Shown here: piece after piece, positions 1 to 7,631 of the stretch
Position numbering within the stretch: position 1 is the first letter of the stretch
Layout: every line of letters begins with the position of its first letter
Source of the DNA: Candidatus Dormiibacterota bacterium
Lineage (GTDB): Bacteria; Chloroflexota; Dormibacteria; Dormibacterales; Dormibacteraceae
Assembly: GCA_003169845.1 (NCBI GenBank)
Contig: PNAG01000009.1
Coordinates: forward strand, 1-60,569
Direction of reading: 5' to 3'
Length of the DNA stretch: 60,569 nt
The notes under the pieces: model-generated
The model's input: the letters and a program-made list of their open reading frames with translations, nothing else
Told to the model about the DNA's origin: nothing
Databases searched by the model: none
Position numbers and translations under genes: made by a program

Positions 1-233
1 AACCAGCGCAGCCAGAGCCCAAGGATGCCAAACAGACCGAGGACGAGCATCCCCCAGCCGAGCAGAACTGCGAATGAGATCCACGCAGAGATGCCAGATG
101 TACGTCCCGGCGTCGGCGCGATCCCAAGCTCGAACCCAAGAGGATCGGAACGCTTCCATCTGGCAACGGACAGTCGCCCACCCATCGCGATGAAAATAAC
201 CCCAAGGACAACCAGGCCGATGGCTACGCCCAC
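1..233 (-). CDS. Membrane protein, C-terminus cut by window edge
   Basis: The minus strand is open from a GTG at 233 to the window edge, with a stop just upstream of that GTG. The visible part has a hydrophobic segment (GLVVLGVIFIAM), a basic soluble loop of about 35 residues, and a second hydrophobic segment (FAVLLGWGMLVLGLFGILGL), so it is a membrane protein with at least two helices. No family is recognised. No clear ribosome binding site is seen before the GTG; an ATG 16 codons downstream is an alternative start. It lies on the far side of the tRNA-Pro gene together with the TPR gene, possibly in an inserted region. Confidence 0.45.
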   Translation of the reverse strand, partial: MGVAIGLVVLGVIFIAMGGRLSVARWKRSDPLGFELGIAPTPGRTSGISAWISFAVLLGWGMLVLGLFGILGLWLRW

Positions 234-400
234 GGTGGGATTCTAGGTCGACGGGAGCACAATCACCGGTCGGTCGACTTGCCTTTCGCGAGGCGATAAG
301 TGAATTCCGACTCGGGCCGGCTGAGCTCCACTGCCGATCAGCTACGTTGCGTCTGGCCGCGTCAATGAGCCCACGACCATTCGCGAGGGAATCGACACCA

Positions 401-2230
401 TCAGTTGTCTTCGCCGTCCTCATTCGCCGCTTCCATCGCATCGAGCAGCTTCGCGAAGAGCTGGGGCGCGCTTGCAATCACAGCGATCCCCGCCTGGCGC
501 GCTTCCTCCCCCTCGTCTGGGTTTCCGAGCGCAGTAACCAGATCTGCAAGCTTGAAGTACGCATTGACGAGTAGGGCGCACGTTGGGCGCCGCACCTTCA
601 ACAAGCTAATCAGCTCTCTGATGGCACGAATCTGATCGGCGCTCCTGTCCAGCATCTCGTAAGCGTCCCCGAGTGCGTAGTACGCCTCAGCCTTGAGAAC
701 CGCGTCATCTACGCCCGTGCGGATAGCCACGGACTGTTCCATCTCCGAAGCGGCCCGTTCGAAGTCGCGTAACCCCATCGCGATTATCCCGATTGAATAG
801 CGCGTGGCCGCCACCAGGACGTGAGCCGGGCCGAGCGTCTCAACGAGCACCGGCAATCGCTCGGAGAACGCGTTTAAAGCATTTACGGGGTGGCTCAGCA
901 AAACGGTTTGGACAAGATCGGCCCTTTGGCTGAATCCTCCTAGTAATCCAAATGCCTTCTCCAGGAATTCATGCGCTACGTATGGAAAGCCCAAGTCGGT
1001 GTAAGCGCAGGCAACGTCATCAGCGGCCCCGCCTATCGCCCCGGACTCCAACGGCAAAACCTTGGCCTGAGCTTGAAACGCCAATCGAAAGCAGGCAGCC
1101 GCGGGTCGGCGATCTAGGCCATCTCGATAGTGCTCGCCGACATTGCGAAACAGGTCCGCCGTTTGCTGGTCAAGGGTATGGGACTGCGCAGCTAGCTCGA
1201 GAACGCGATCGAAGATCGGCTGATTACTTTCAAAAGGTGTGGCCAACGCTACCCCCCACGTGTCGGTCGTGTATTCGAATGTCCCTAACCTTCCCGGCCT
1301 CGACATCAGTTGACGCAGGCATCCCTCAGCGGCTTCGAACATGCCTGCATCTAGAAGGAGGGCTGCCTGCCGAAACGCCTGAGCAGGTGACAAGCGTGGA
1401 AGCGCGGAATACGCAAAGGCACTTGTGCCAAGCACGGCGACACCGGCAGCCAGTGTGGCCGCCTGCGAATCGGTTCCAGCTGCAATCGCAGCTTGCATCG
1501 CGTCGACCGCGGAGAAGGCCGTTTCGTGATCCGTGTCGGTCTTCAAACCCAAGGCCCATTCAGTCCAGCCGGCGTAGTGGCGCCAGTCTGGATCGGCCGC
1601 CTCAGCCAACTCTTTGACGCTCCGCTTTGCGGCGGCCTCTTTGGCGAGAGAAGTAGCTCGTTCTACCGGTTCGCCAATATCGAGCGCCTGTATCGCGGTG
1701 TACGCCGCGGCATGACTCTTTGGCGGATCGAGGCGTAGGTCCCTGCGTGCCCATACGTACCACTTCGCGTAACTGCGGCGGCGGCCCTCAGTGTTGACCT
1801 TGTCCTCAGCAGTTGGCTCGACTGGATCAGCTGTAAATGCGGCCGTTGTGCCGGAACTGGGTGTCCGTGCGACGGTCTGATCACTGGTCGATGGATTCGC
1901 GATGGGGTCCATGCGTTCGTCGCCGATGTCGATCCCTACCATCGCCTGACTCTGGACATTGCCGATGAGCGGCCGACCCCTTATCCACTGTTCGGAAGGG
2001 AGAGTCTCGATAGCGTGCACTAGCCGAGCGTGAACCTGGGCGACTTCCATTTCGGGTTTGGCAGCGTTTGAGTCCGACAGCCAACGGAAATAGGGAGACG
2101 ACGGCGCAACTCCAAACCTTAGGGTCATGACCCGCACGTCCCAGCCTCCTAAGGCAGCGTTGCGCAGCGAGGTCACTTGGTACGTGCGCCCGTCCAAGCC
2201 TCGTACACGAGAGGAACGCTCGTTAGACAT
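401..2230 (-). CDS. Large TPR-type repeat protein, function unknown
   Basis: A 609-residue soluble protein with no signal peptide or membrane helix. The C-terminal half (about residues 250-600) is rich in helical repeat signatures such as AYYALGDAYEMLDRSADQIRA and AAACFRLAFQAQAK, typical of TPR or SEL1-like superhelices used for protein contacts. The N-terminal 150 residues are of no recognised family. The ATG at 2230 is preceded by GAGG at a good distance, which supports the start. By eye its codons look less GC-biased than those of genes to the right, which fits acquisition at the neighbouring tRNA. The role is unknown; TPR proteins of this kind can be regulators, signalling scaffolds or defence components, and nothing here decides between these. 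Confidence 0.75.
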   Translation of the reverse strand: MSNERSSRVRGLDGRTYQVTSLRNAALGGWDVRVMTLRFGVAPSSPYFRWLSDSNAAKPEMEVAQVHARLVHAIETLPSEQWIRGRPLIGNVQSQAMVGIDIGDERMDPIANPSTSDQTVARTPSSGTTAAFTADPVEPTAEDKVNTEGRRRSYAKWYVWARRDLRLDPPKSHAAAYTAIQALDIGEPVERATSLAKEAAAKRSVKELAEAADPDWRHYAGWTEWALGLKTDTDHETAFSAVDAMQAAIAAGTDSQAATLAAGVAVLGTSAFAYSALPRLSPAQAFRQAALLLDAGMFEAAEGCLRQLMSRPGRLGTFEYTTDTWGVALATPFESNQPIFDRVLELAAQSHTLDQQTADLFRNVGEHYRDGLDRRPAAACFRLAFQAQAKVLPLESGAIGGAADDVACAYTDLGFPYVAHEFLEKAFGLLGGFSQRADLVQTVLLSHPVNALNAFSERLPVLVETLGPAHVLVAATRYSIGIIAMGLRDFERAASEMEQSVAIRTGVDDAVLKAEAYYALGDAYEMLDRSADQIRAIRELISLLKVRRPTCALLVNAYFKLADLVTALGNPDEGEEARQAGIAVIASAPQLFAKLLDAMEAANEDGEDN

Positions 2231-2817
2231 TAGGTAGCCTCAAAAGCTTGCACACCGGACCGGCTCAATTTTGGCCCTCGCGGTGGATTTTGATGGGACG
2301 AAGTTTCGAGCCGGCCATTAAGAGTCTCCCGTGATGGGGCTTAGCCTTCGGAAGGGCAGTCGACACAGCATCGAAAAGCCTCCCCGCGATCTCCGAAGGT
2401 GGACAAACGGCGGACGAAAGGTGGAACCCACCGACCAATTTCGGTCAGCTCATTGGAGATTTATTGAGCATGAGGAATCTCGCTCAGTTGCATCTAGGAG
2501 CCGGGGACGCTGGCTCGGGTTGGTAGTTGTGGAGACGCCCATCATCGAACCAGCCCTCCTCCTCGAGCCAGTCAGCAAGGCCCTCACGAGTCGTGATCCT
2601 CACCCCTCGACCATAGCTGTCCCTGGCGCCTTCGGTTCGCGTTATGCGCCGATGGGCACGGTCAGGCTAAATCCTCCGTCCAGGGCGGGACGCTGACTTG
2701 GACGCGGTCCCCGGTGTCCAAAACAGCAATCTCTAACTTTCCCCGGGAAATTGTGATACGGCTGTGATACGGCGCCCTCCCAGCACAAGCCGTGACGCCT
2801 GGATCGTATTCGGATTT
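2231..2817. other. Gene-poor stretch beyond the tRNA-Pro 3' end
   Basis: About 590 bases without a convincing gene. Open frames on both strands lack family resemblance and a good start, and one of them reads straight through the tRNA gene. A short minus-strand frame at 2484-2603 (GTG start, 39 residues, beginning VRITTREGLADWLEEEG) reads protein-like but has no proper ribosome binding site and may be a gene remnant. A perfect 11-base tandem repeat lies at 2752-2773. The position at a tRNA 3' end fits the decayed end of an inserted element. Confidence 0.5.
2752..2773. repeat. Tandem direct repeat, 2 x 11 bp (TGTGATACGGC)
   Basis: Two perfect back-to-back copies of TGTGATACGGC at 2752-2762 and 2763-2773, about 45 bases from the 3' end of tRNA-Pro. 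Short direct repeats beside a tRNA 3' end can be integrase arm-type binding sites; that role is an inference. Confidence 0.6.
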
Positions 2818-2894
2818 TGGTCGGGGGCCCGGGATTTGAACCCGGGGCCTCACGGTCCCGAACCGTGCGCGCTGCCAAACTGCGCCAGCCCCCG
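2818..2894 (-). tRNA. tRNA-Pro (anticodon CGG)
   Basis: A 77-nucleotide cloverleaf can be folded by hand: acceptor stem CGGGGGC with GCCCCCG, D stem GCGC/GCGC, anticodon stem CACGG/CCGTG with loop TTCGGGA, five-base variable loop, T stem CCGGG/CCCGG with loop TTCAAAT, discriminator A and an encoded CCA end. Anticodon CGG reads the proline codon CCG, which is heavily used in this GC-rich genome. Its 3' end points to the accessory region at lower coordinates. Confidence 0.96.
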
Positions 2895-2944
2895 ACATCA
2901 ATGCGGCGCGCTCCCAGCGGCGCGCCTGACCGAAGGTGATGATT

Positions 2945-3364
2945 CTACCCGCCGATCGGGTCCACCACGGTTTTGACGGCCATCACGGTGGCGGTCGCGT
3001 CGGCGATCCGGGAGCCGTCGTTCCGGTTCTCCACCACGGCTGAGCAGTGCACCAGGGTCCGGCGGATGTTCTCCACCTTTCCCACGATCCGAACCGGTTC
3101 GCCCAGCTTCAGTGGGCGGCGGTAGCTCACCGCCAGGCGTCCCGTCACACCCGGGTGCCCCGCGTGCCACGCGGCCCAGCCCACGGCCTCGTCCAGCATC
3201 AGTGCCACCACTCCCCCATGCGCCATTCCCGCCCAGCTCTGAAACCGGTCCGGTACCTCGAATTCCGCGACTGATCCGTCCGGCCCGGGCACGAAGATCA
3301 ACCGCAATCCATCCAGGTTGAGCGGCCCGCAGCCGAAACAGTGACCGTCGAACCGGACCTCCAT
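2945..3364 (-). CDS. PaaI-type hotdog-fold acyl-CoA thioesterase
   Basis: A 139-residue protein of the 4HBT/PaaI hotdog family, which hydrolyses acyl-CoA thioesters to free acid and CoA. The N-terminal FDGHCFGCGPLNLDGL is typical of this subfamily, and the central helix region WAGMAHGGVVALMLDEAVGWA carries the HGG...D/E active-site pattern. A longer open frame extends 35 codons upstream but overlaps the divergent crotonase gene and lacks conservation, so the ATG at 3364 is preferred. It is divergent from the crotonase-like gene at 3405, with only 40 bases between starts, suggesting a shared control region for acyl-CoA metabolism. The physiological substrate is unknown. Confidence 0.88.
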   Translation of the reverse strand: MEVRFDGHCFGCGPLNLDGLRLIFVPGPDGSVAEFEVPDRFQSWAGMAHGGVVALMLDEAVGWAAWHAGHPGVTGRLAVSYRRPLKLGEPVRIVGKVENIRRTLVHCSAVVENRNDGSRIADATATVMAVKTVVDPIGG

Positions 3365-3404
3365 CGGTGGCACTCTAGACTGAACCGCGCAAGGAGGTTT
3401 GCCC

Positions 3405-4187
3405 ATGTCCCAGACGCTCGAATACCTCGTGGTGGAGGACCGGCTGCCCGCCGCGATCATCATCCTCAACCGCCCTCAAACTCTCAACGCGCTCTCGACC
3501 AGGCTCATGAACGAGCTGACGGCCGAGCTCGAGCGCCAGGCGGCGCGACCGGAGGTGCGCGCCATCGTGCTCAAGGGCGCCGGCCGGGCGTTTTCGGCGG
3601 GTCACGACCTCAAAGAGATGCAGGACCGCTCGCTGGATGAGGAGCGCGATATCTTCGCCGTCTGCAACCGCCTCATGGCCACCATCCAGTCGGTGCCCGT
3701 GCCGGTGATCGCCGCTCCGCACGGAATCGCGACCGCGGCCGGGTGCCAGCTGGTTGCCACCTGCGACCTCGCCATCGCCAGCGACGACTGCCGGTTCGCC
3801 ACATCGGGTGTCAAGTACGGCCTCTTCTGCTCCACACCTGGCGTTGCGGTGGCTCGCAACGTCAGCCGCAAGCACGCTATGGAGATGCTGCTCACCGGCC
3901 GGTTCATCGACGCCGCGACGGCTGAGCGATGGGGGTTGATCAACCGCGCGGTGCCGCTCGATTCGCTCGATAGAGAAGTAATGGCGCTCGTTGGCGAGCT
4001 CGCAAAGCTCAGCCGCTACGCCTTGCGCATCGGCAAGGAAGGGTTCTACAAGCAGGTCGAGGCCACGCAGTCCGAGGCTTACCGGCTCATGGCCGAGGCG
4101 ATCTCGTGCAACGCCGTGGCCCCAGATGGTCAGGAAGGAATCGCGGCTTTTGTCGAGAAGCGCCAGCCCGTCTGGCAGGAGACCTAG
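3405..4187 (+). CDS. ECHDC3-like enoyl-CoA hydratase/isomerase family protein
   Basis: A 260-residue crotonase-fold protein. ATG 3405 follows a perfect AAGGAGG at 3391-3397; an upstream in-frame TTG at 3399 is less likely. The oxyanion-hole segments are recognisable (FSAGHDL and ATAAGCQL), but the two catalytic glutamates of classical enoyl-CoA hydratase are absent: the first position is Gln in AAGCQL and the second is Gly in FATSGV. The segments YGLFCSTPGVAVAR and the ending EGIAAFVEKRQPVW match the ECHDC3 group known from animals and bacteria. Ordinary hydratase activity is therefore doubtful; an isomerase, decarboxylase or thioester-binding role is possible. Confidence 0.9.
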   Translation: MSQTLEYLVVEDRLPAAIIILNRPQTLNALSTRLMNELTAELERQAARPEVRAIVLKGAGRAFSAGHDLKEMQDRSLDEERDIFAVCNRLMATIQSVPVPVIAAPHGIATAAGCQLVATCDLAIASDDCRFATSGVKYGLFCSTPGVAVARNVSRKHAMEMLLTGRFIDAATAERWGLINRAVPLDSLDREVMALVGELAKLSRYALRIGKEGFYKQVEATQSEAYRLMAEAISCNAVAPDGQEGIAAFVEKRQPVWQET

Positions 4188-4216
4188 CCACAGAACCTAG
4201 CGGGTTCTTTCCCCGA

Positions 4217-4241
4217 CCCTCTCCCCTGAACGGGTAGAGGG
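4217..4241. repeat. REP-like inverted repeat, copy 1
   Basis: CCCTCTCCCC, loop TGAAC, then GGGTAGAGGG (one mismatch). It sits between convergent gene ends at 4187 and 4254. Related GC-rich hairpins with the same CTCTCCCC/GGGGAGAG core occur at 9396 and 24299. Confidence 0.7.
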
Positions 4242-4253
4242 GGAGTAACTAGC

Positions 4254-4766
4254 TCAGCCCCGGCAGTTCCACTGCCCCGTGACGTGCTCGGCGGCGGTCT
4301 TGCCGGTGGTGGCGTTCGTCAGCGTGGCGTCCAGCGTGCCCGACTGCTGGCTGCGGTCGATCGTGAACGCGGTCTTGTCTCCGTCCAGCGAGAGCCACAC
4401 CTGCGTTGCGTTGAGGCTGTGCATCTCGACCGTGATCGCACCGGTGGCATAGGTCCCGGGACCGCTGAAATTCTGGACCTTGAAAACGATCCCCCAGACC
4501 TGCCCGCTCGAATCCATAGTCCCGTAGAAAAAGTCCGACCACACATCGCCGACGCGGCTCTTCGAACCCGTGCAGGCGCTGAGCTGGTCGCCTGAATCCG
4601 CGACGATTCCCGTCATCTGGCCTGGCATATCACCCGTGAACGTGAGGCCCTCGGTCCAGGTTCCCTGGGCGATCACAGGCGACGGCGAGGCCACCGTTTG
4701 GGCGGTGGTCTGTTCGCAGGCGGTGGCTAGGACGATGAGGGCGACGATGCCCGCGACGCGGAGCAT
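4254..4766 (-). CDS. Putative lipoprotein, function unknown
   Basis: A 170-residue protein whose N-terminus (MLRVAGIVALIVLATAC) is a short lipoprotein signal peptide with a lipobox ending in Cys17, so it is probably anchored outside the membrane. The mature part is polar with many Thr and Ser and looks beta-rich; it has two further cysteines (in QLSACTG and in QWNCRG) that may form a disulfide. No family is recognised. It is divergent from the phosphatase gene, with starts eight bases apart, and convergent with the crotonase gene. Confidence 0.75.
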   Translation of the reverse strand: MLRVAGIVALIVLATACEQTTAQTVASPSPVIAQGTWTEGLTFTGDMPGQMTGIVADSGDQLSACTGSKSRVGDVWSDFFYGTMDSSGQVWGIVFKVQNFSGPGTYATGAITVEMHSLNATQVWLSLDGDKTAFTIDRSQQSGTLDATLTNATTGKTAAEHVTGQWNCRG

Positions 4767-4774
4767 GTGGTCGA

Positions 4775-5368
4775 ATGGTACCCGTGACGGCCGGCTCGGA
4801 ACAACTCACCCGGGCCATGCAGCACCTGGAAGCCGCGTTTTTGATCGGGCTCGAGGGCGTGACCGAGATCTGGCTCGTCCGCCACGCCGACTGCTATCAG
4901 CAGATGACCGACCGCACCGATCCGCCTTTGAGCGAGCTGGGTCGCGACCAGGCGGCGCGCCTGGCGGGCCGCATGCAGCGGGTGGAGCTCGCGGCCGTTT
5001 ACTCCAGCCCCTACCAGCGCGCGATGGAGACCGCGAAGGCAATCAGCTACGACGTGCAGGTCGACGATCGGCTCGTCGAGATGGCGCTGGAGGTGAACGA
5101 CGACGGGACGCTGGACCTCCGCGAGCCGCCTTCGGGCGTGGTGGAGAGAATGACGGCCGTGGTCGACGAGATCGTCGCGAACCATCCCGGCCGGCGCGTG
5201 GTGGCCGTGAGCCACGGCGCGGCGATCATGGCTTACCTCGGCCACGTGCTGAAGCTCGAGCCCGGCCCGCTGCGCGTGTACCCGTACTTCACGAGCATCA
5301 GCGTCGTCAGGGCGCTGGGCGACCGCCGCATGGTCGGCGCGCTGGGCGACGTGGCGCACCTCGAATGA
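4775..5368 (+). CDS. Histidine phosphatase family protein
   Basis: A 197-residue phosphoglycerate-mutase-like phosphatase. The phosphohistidine motif is LVRHADC (Arg36, His37) and the second catalytic region is VSHGAAI; YSSPYQRAMETA is also typical. The family removes phosphate from small molecules or proteins using a phosphohistidine intermediate. The stop overlaps the start of the APH-kinase gene (ATGA), so the two are translationally coupled. An in-frame GTG at 4784 is an alternative start. Mammalian ACAD10 joins a phosphatase domain of a different fold (HAD) to the same kinase and dehydrogenase domains, so this gene may serve the kinase/dehydrogenase pair; that is inference. Confidence 0.9.
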   Translation: MVPVTAGSEQLTRAMQHLEAAFLIGLEGVTEIWLVRHADCYQQMTDRTDPPLSELGRDQAARLAGRMQRVELAAVYSSPYQRAMETAKAISYDVQVDDRLVEMALEVNDDGTLDLREPPSGVVERMTAVVDEIVANHPGRRVVAVSHGAAIMAYLGHVLKLEPGPLRVYPYFTSISVVRALGDRRMVGALGDVAHLE

Positions 5369-6342
5369 CCGACCAGATCCGCGCGGACCTCGAGGCCCAG
5401 TGCCGCGAAAAGCTCGGCCGCCCGGACCTTCTGGTGACCTCGATCGAGGCGATCCCCGAGGGACATTCGGGCTTCACGTACTTCGTCGCCGTGGAGGGTG
5501 GGGACGGTCCGAAGCGCTACGTGCTCCGCCTTCCGCCGCCCGGCGCCCGCATCGCCGGACCTGCCGACGTGGTGCGGCAGGGCCGCATCATGTCCGCCCT
5601 GCACGAGGCGGGCCTCCCCACTCCGGCCATCCCGGCCATGAGCTCCGAACCGGTCGTCGACGGCCGGCCGTTCATCCTCATGGACGCGGTCGACGGAACG
5701 CGAATCGAAAAAGCCGGCACCGAGCACAAAGCCATCGATATCGCAAGCTCAGCCGTCGAGGTGCTCAAGCGGCTGCACGCGCTGCCCCTGGACAGGACCG
5801 GGATCGGCGATGAGGAGTCGGTCGGGCTGCAGTCCGAGATGATGCGGTGGGCCATGCTCATGCAGCGGGCGCCGGAGGAGCTCACGGTCCGCGCCGGCGA
5901 GCTCGGCGGGCTGCTCGCGATCCAGATCCCCGTCGAGCGAGCGCCCACGCTCGTCCACGGCGACTACCACTACGGAAACATGCTGTTTCGCGGGGCGGAC
6001 GTGGTGGCCGTGCTGGACTGGGAGATCGCCCAGCTCGGCCAGCCGCTGCTCGACCTCGGCTGCCTGTGCATCGTCTCCATCCGCCGCCAGTACCAGGGCG
6101 CTCCCAACCCGGGCGGCGCGATCGACGTTTCGGTCGAAGACCTCTACCGCCTCTACGGCGCCGACGCTGAGGAGATGCGCTGGTACGCGGCGATGAGCCT
6201 GTACAAGTACGCCTCGATCTTCGGCTACAACCTCATGCTCCACCGCCGCGGCAAGCGGCCCGACCCCATGTACGAAGGATTGACGACTACCATCACCGGC
6301 ATGATCGACGAGGGCATCCAGCTCCTCGATCGAGGGGTGTAG
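5365..6342 (+). CDS. APH-family kinase, ACAD10/ACAD11 or LvaA type
   Basis: A 325-residue aminoglycoside-phosphotransferase-fold kinase. The catalytic loop LVHGDYHYGNMLF is near residue 198 (Asp200 as base) and the metal-binding VLDWE is near residue 218. Proteins of this group phosphorylate the hydroxyl of 4-hydroxyacyl-CoA in levulinate (LvaA) and 4-hydroxy-acid breakdown; in ACAD10/ACAD11 the same domain is fused to an acyl-CoA dehydrogenase. Here the dehydrogenase gene begins two bases after the stop, so the module is split but clearly coupled. The ATG overlaps the stop of the phosphatase gene; open sequence further upstream in this frame runs over that gene and is not coding. Aminoglycoside resistance is unlikely. 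Confidence 0.9.
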   Translation: MTDQIRADLEAQCREKLGRPDLLVTSIEAIPEGHSGFTYFVAVEGGDGPKRYVLRLPPPGARIAGPADVVRQGRIMSALHEAGLPTPAIPAMSSEPVVDGRPFILMDAVDGTRIEKAGTEHKAIDIASSAVEVLKRLHALPLDRTGIGDEESVGLQSEMMRWAMLMQRAPEELTVRAGELGGLLAIQIPVERAPTLVHGDYHYGNMLFRGADVVAVLDWEIAQLGQPLLDLGCLCIVSIRRQYQGAPNPGGAIDVSVEDLYRLYGADAEEMRWYAAMSLYKYASIFGYNLMLHRRGKRPDPMYEGLTTTITGMIDEGIQLLDRGV

Positions 6343-6344
6343 AT

Positions 6345-7631
6345 ATGACCTGGGATTTTTCGACTGAACCGGAGTTCGAAGCCAAGCTCGAGTGGATGCG
6401 CGCCTTCATGCGCGACGAGGTGTACCCGCTCGAGGTGCTGGAGGCGGACGAGGCGGGGTTCATGCGCGCCATCCGGCCTCTCCAGCAGGAGGTCAAGCAG
6501 CAGAAGCTGTGGGCCACCCACCTCCCGCCTGAGCTCGGCGGGCAGGGCTACGGCCAGGTGAAGCTGGGCCTGATGCACGAGATCGAGGGCGCTTCGATGT
6601 GGGGCCCGATCATCTTCGGAAACCAGGCTCCCGATTCGGGCAACTCAGAGGTCCTGGCCCACTTCGGGACCGAGGCCCAGAAGAAGCGCTGGCTGCATCC
6701 CCTGCTGGAGGGGAAGATGCGCTCCGCGTTCTCGATGACCGAGCCGAACACGGCCGGCTCAGACCCGACCCTTCTCTCTAGCACCGCCGTGCTCGACGGC
6801 GACGAGTGGGTGATCAACGGGCACAAGTGGTTCTCGTCGAACGGGATGATCGCGGACTTCCTGATCGCGATGGTCGTCACCGAGCCGGACGCCGGGCCGT
6901 ACCAGCGCGCGTCCATGATCCTGGTGCCCGGTGATGCTCCCGGGCTCAAGAAGCTGCGCAATATCCCGACCATGGGCGGGCACGAGCGCTTCGGGTACGG
7001 CCACGCCGAGATCCTGTACGAGAACGTGCGCGTGCCGGCCGACAATCTCATCGGCAAGCGAGGGCACGGTTTCCTCATCGCGCAGGCCCGCCTCGGGCCC
7101 GGCCGCATCCACCACTGCATGCGCTGGCTCGGCCAGGCGCGCCGCGCCTTCGACATGCTGTGCGAGCGCTCGCTGCAGCGCGAGGCGTTCGGCAAGAAGC
7201 TCGCGTCGCACGAGACGGTGCAGAACTGGATCGCCGACTCCGCCGCCGAGATGGAGGCGGCGCGGTTGATGACCCTGCATGCGGCATGGGTGATTGACAC
7301 TGCCGGTGCGGCCGCGGCGCGCAAGGAGATCTCGCTCATCAAGTTCTTCGGCGCGAAGGTGCTGCACGACGTGATCGACCGCGCCATCCAGGTTCACGGC
7401 TCGCTCGGATACTCGTCCGACCTGCCTTTGGAGGAGATGTACCGGCACGCGCGTGCAGCGCGCATGTACGACGGGCCGGACGAGGTTCACCGGGTGTCGG
7501 TAGCGCGGCAGATCCTGACGGGCTACCAGGCGCCGCCGGGGATCTGGCCGCGGGAGCACGTGCCGACGCGTCGCGAGGCTGCGCGGCGCAAGTTCGCCTC
7601 GCTGCTCGAAGCGGCGGTCGCGGATGCCTGA
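6345..7631 (+). CDS. Acyl-CoA dehydrogenase, ACAD10/11 or LvaC-like
   Basis: A 428-residue flavin acyl-CoA dehydrogenase with the FAD/substrate segments FSMTEPNTAGSDP, WFSSNGMIADF and the C-terminal QVHGSLGYSSDLPLEEMYRHARAARMYDGPDEVHRVSVARQI region split over the last 60 residues. The usual catalytic Glu of the EGT motif is replaced by the DGPDEVH form seen in the ACAD10/11 branch. It starts two bases after the kinase gene. In the LvaAC pathway the phosphorylated 4-hydroxyacyl-CoA is converted by this enzyme to the enoyl-CoA. Its stop overlaps the methyltransferase start by eight bases. Confidence 0.92.
   Translation: MTWDFSTEPEFEAKLEWMRAFMRDEVYPLEVLEADEAGFMRAIRPLQQEVKQQKLWATHLPPELGGQGYGQVKLGLMHEIEGASMWGPIIFGNQAPDSGNSEVLAHFGTEAQKKRWLHPLLEGKMRSAFSMTEPNTAGSDPTLLSSTAVLDGDEWVINGHKWFSSNGMIADFLIAMVVTEPDAGPYQRASMILVPGDAPGLKKLRNIPTMGGHERFGYGHAEILYENVRVPADNLIGKRGHGFLIAQARLGPGRIHHCMRWLGQARRAFDMLCERSLQREAFGKKLASHETVQNWIADSAAEMEAARLMTLHAAWVIDTAGAAAARKEISLIKFFGAKVLHDVIDRAIQVHGSLGYSSDLPLEEMYRHARAARMYDGPDEVHRVSVARQILTGYQAPPGIWPREHVPTRREAARRKFASLLEAAVADA

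Noticed and set aside
2484..2603. 39-residue minus-strand frame beginning VRITTREGLADWLEEEG
   Set aside because: It reads protein-like but has a GTG directly adjacent to its purine run, no context and no recognised family; kept only as a remark on the intergenic stretch.
2331..2696. Plus-strand 121-residue frame in the gene-poor stretch
   Set aside because: No ribosome binding site, no family resemblance, composition typical of chance frames in GC-rich DNA.
2642..2901. Two minus-strand frames reading through the tRNA-Pro gene
   Set aside because: They include the tRNA sequence itself and cannot be real full-length proteins; a short fragment past the tRNA might be a remnant but cannot be supported.
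4570..5364. N-terminal extension of the APH kinase frame over the phosphatase gene
   Set aside because: The extension is Arg/Gly-rich, lies over a well-supported gene in another frame, and the kinase domain starts naturally at the ATG 5365 that overlaps the phosphatase stop.
5365..6342. Aminoglycoside resistance kinase
   Set aside because: The neighbourhood (phosphatase, acyl-CoA dehydrogenase) and the ACAD10/LvaA-like context point to acyl-CoA metabolism.
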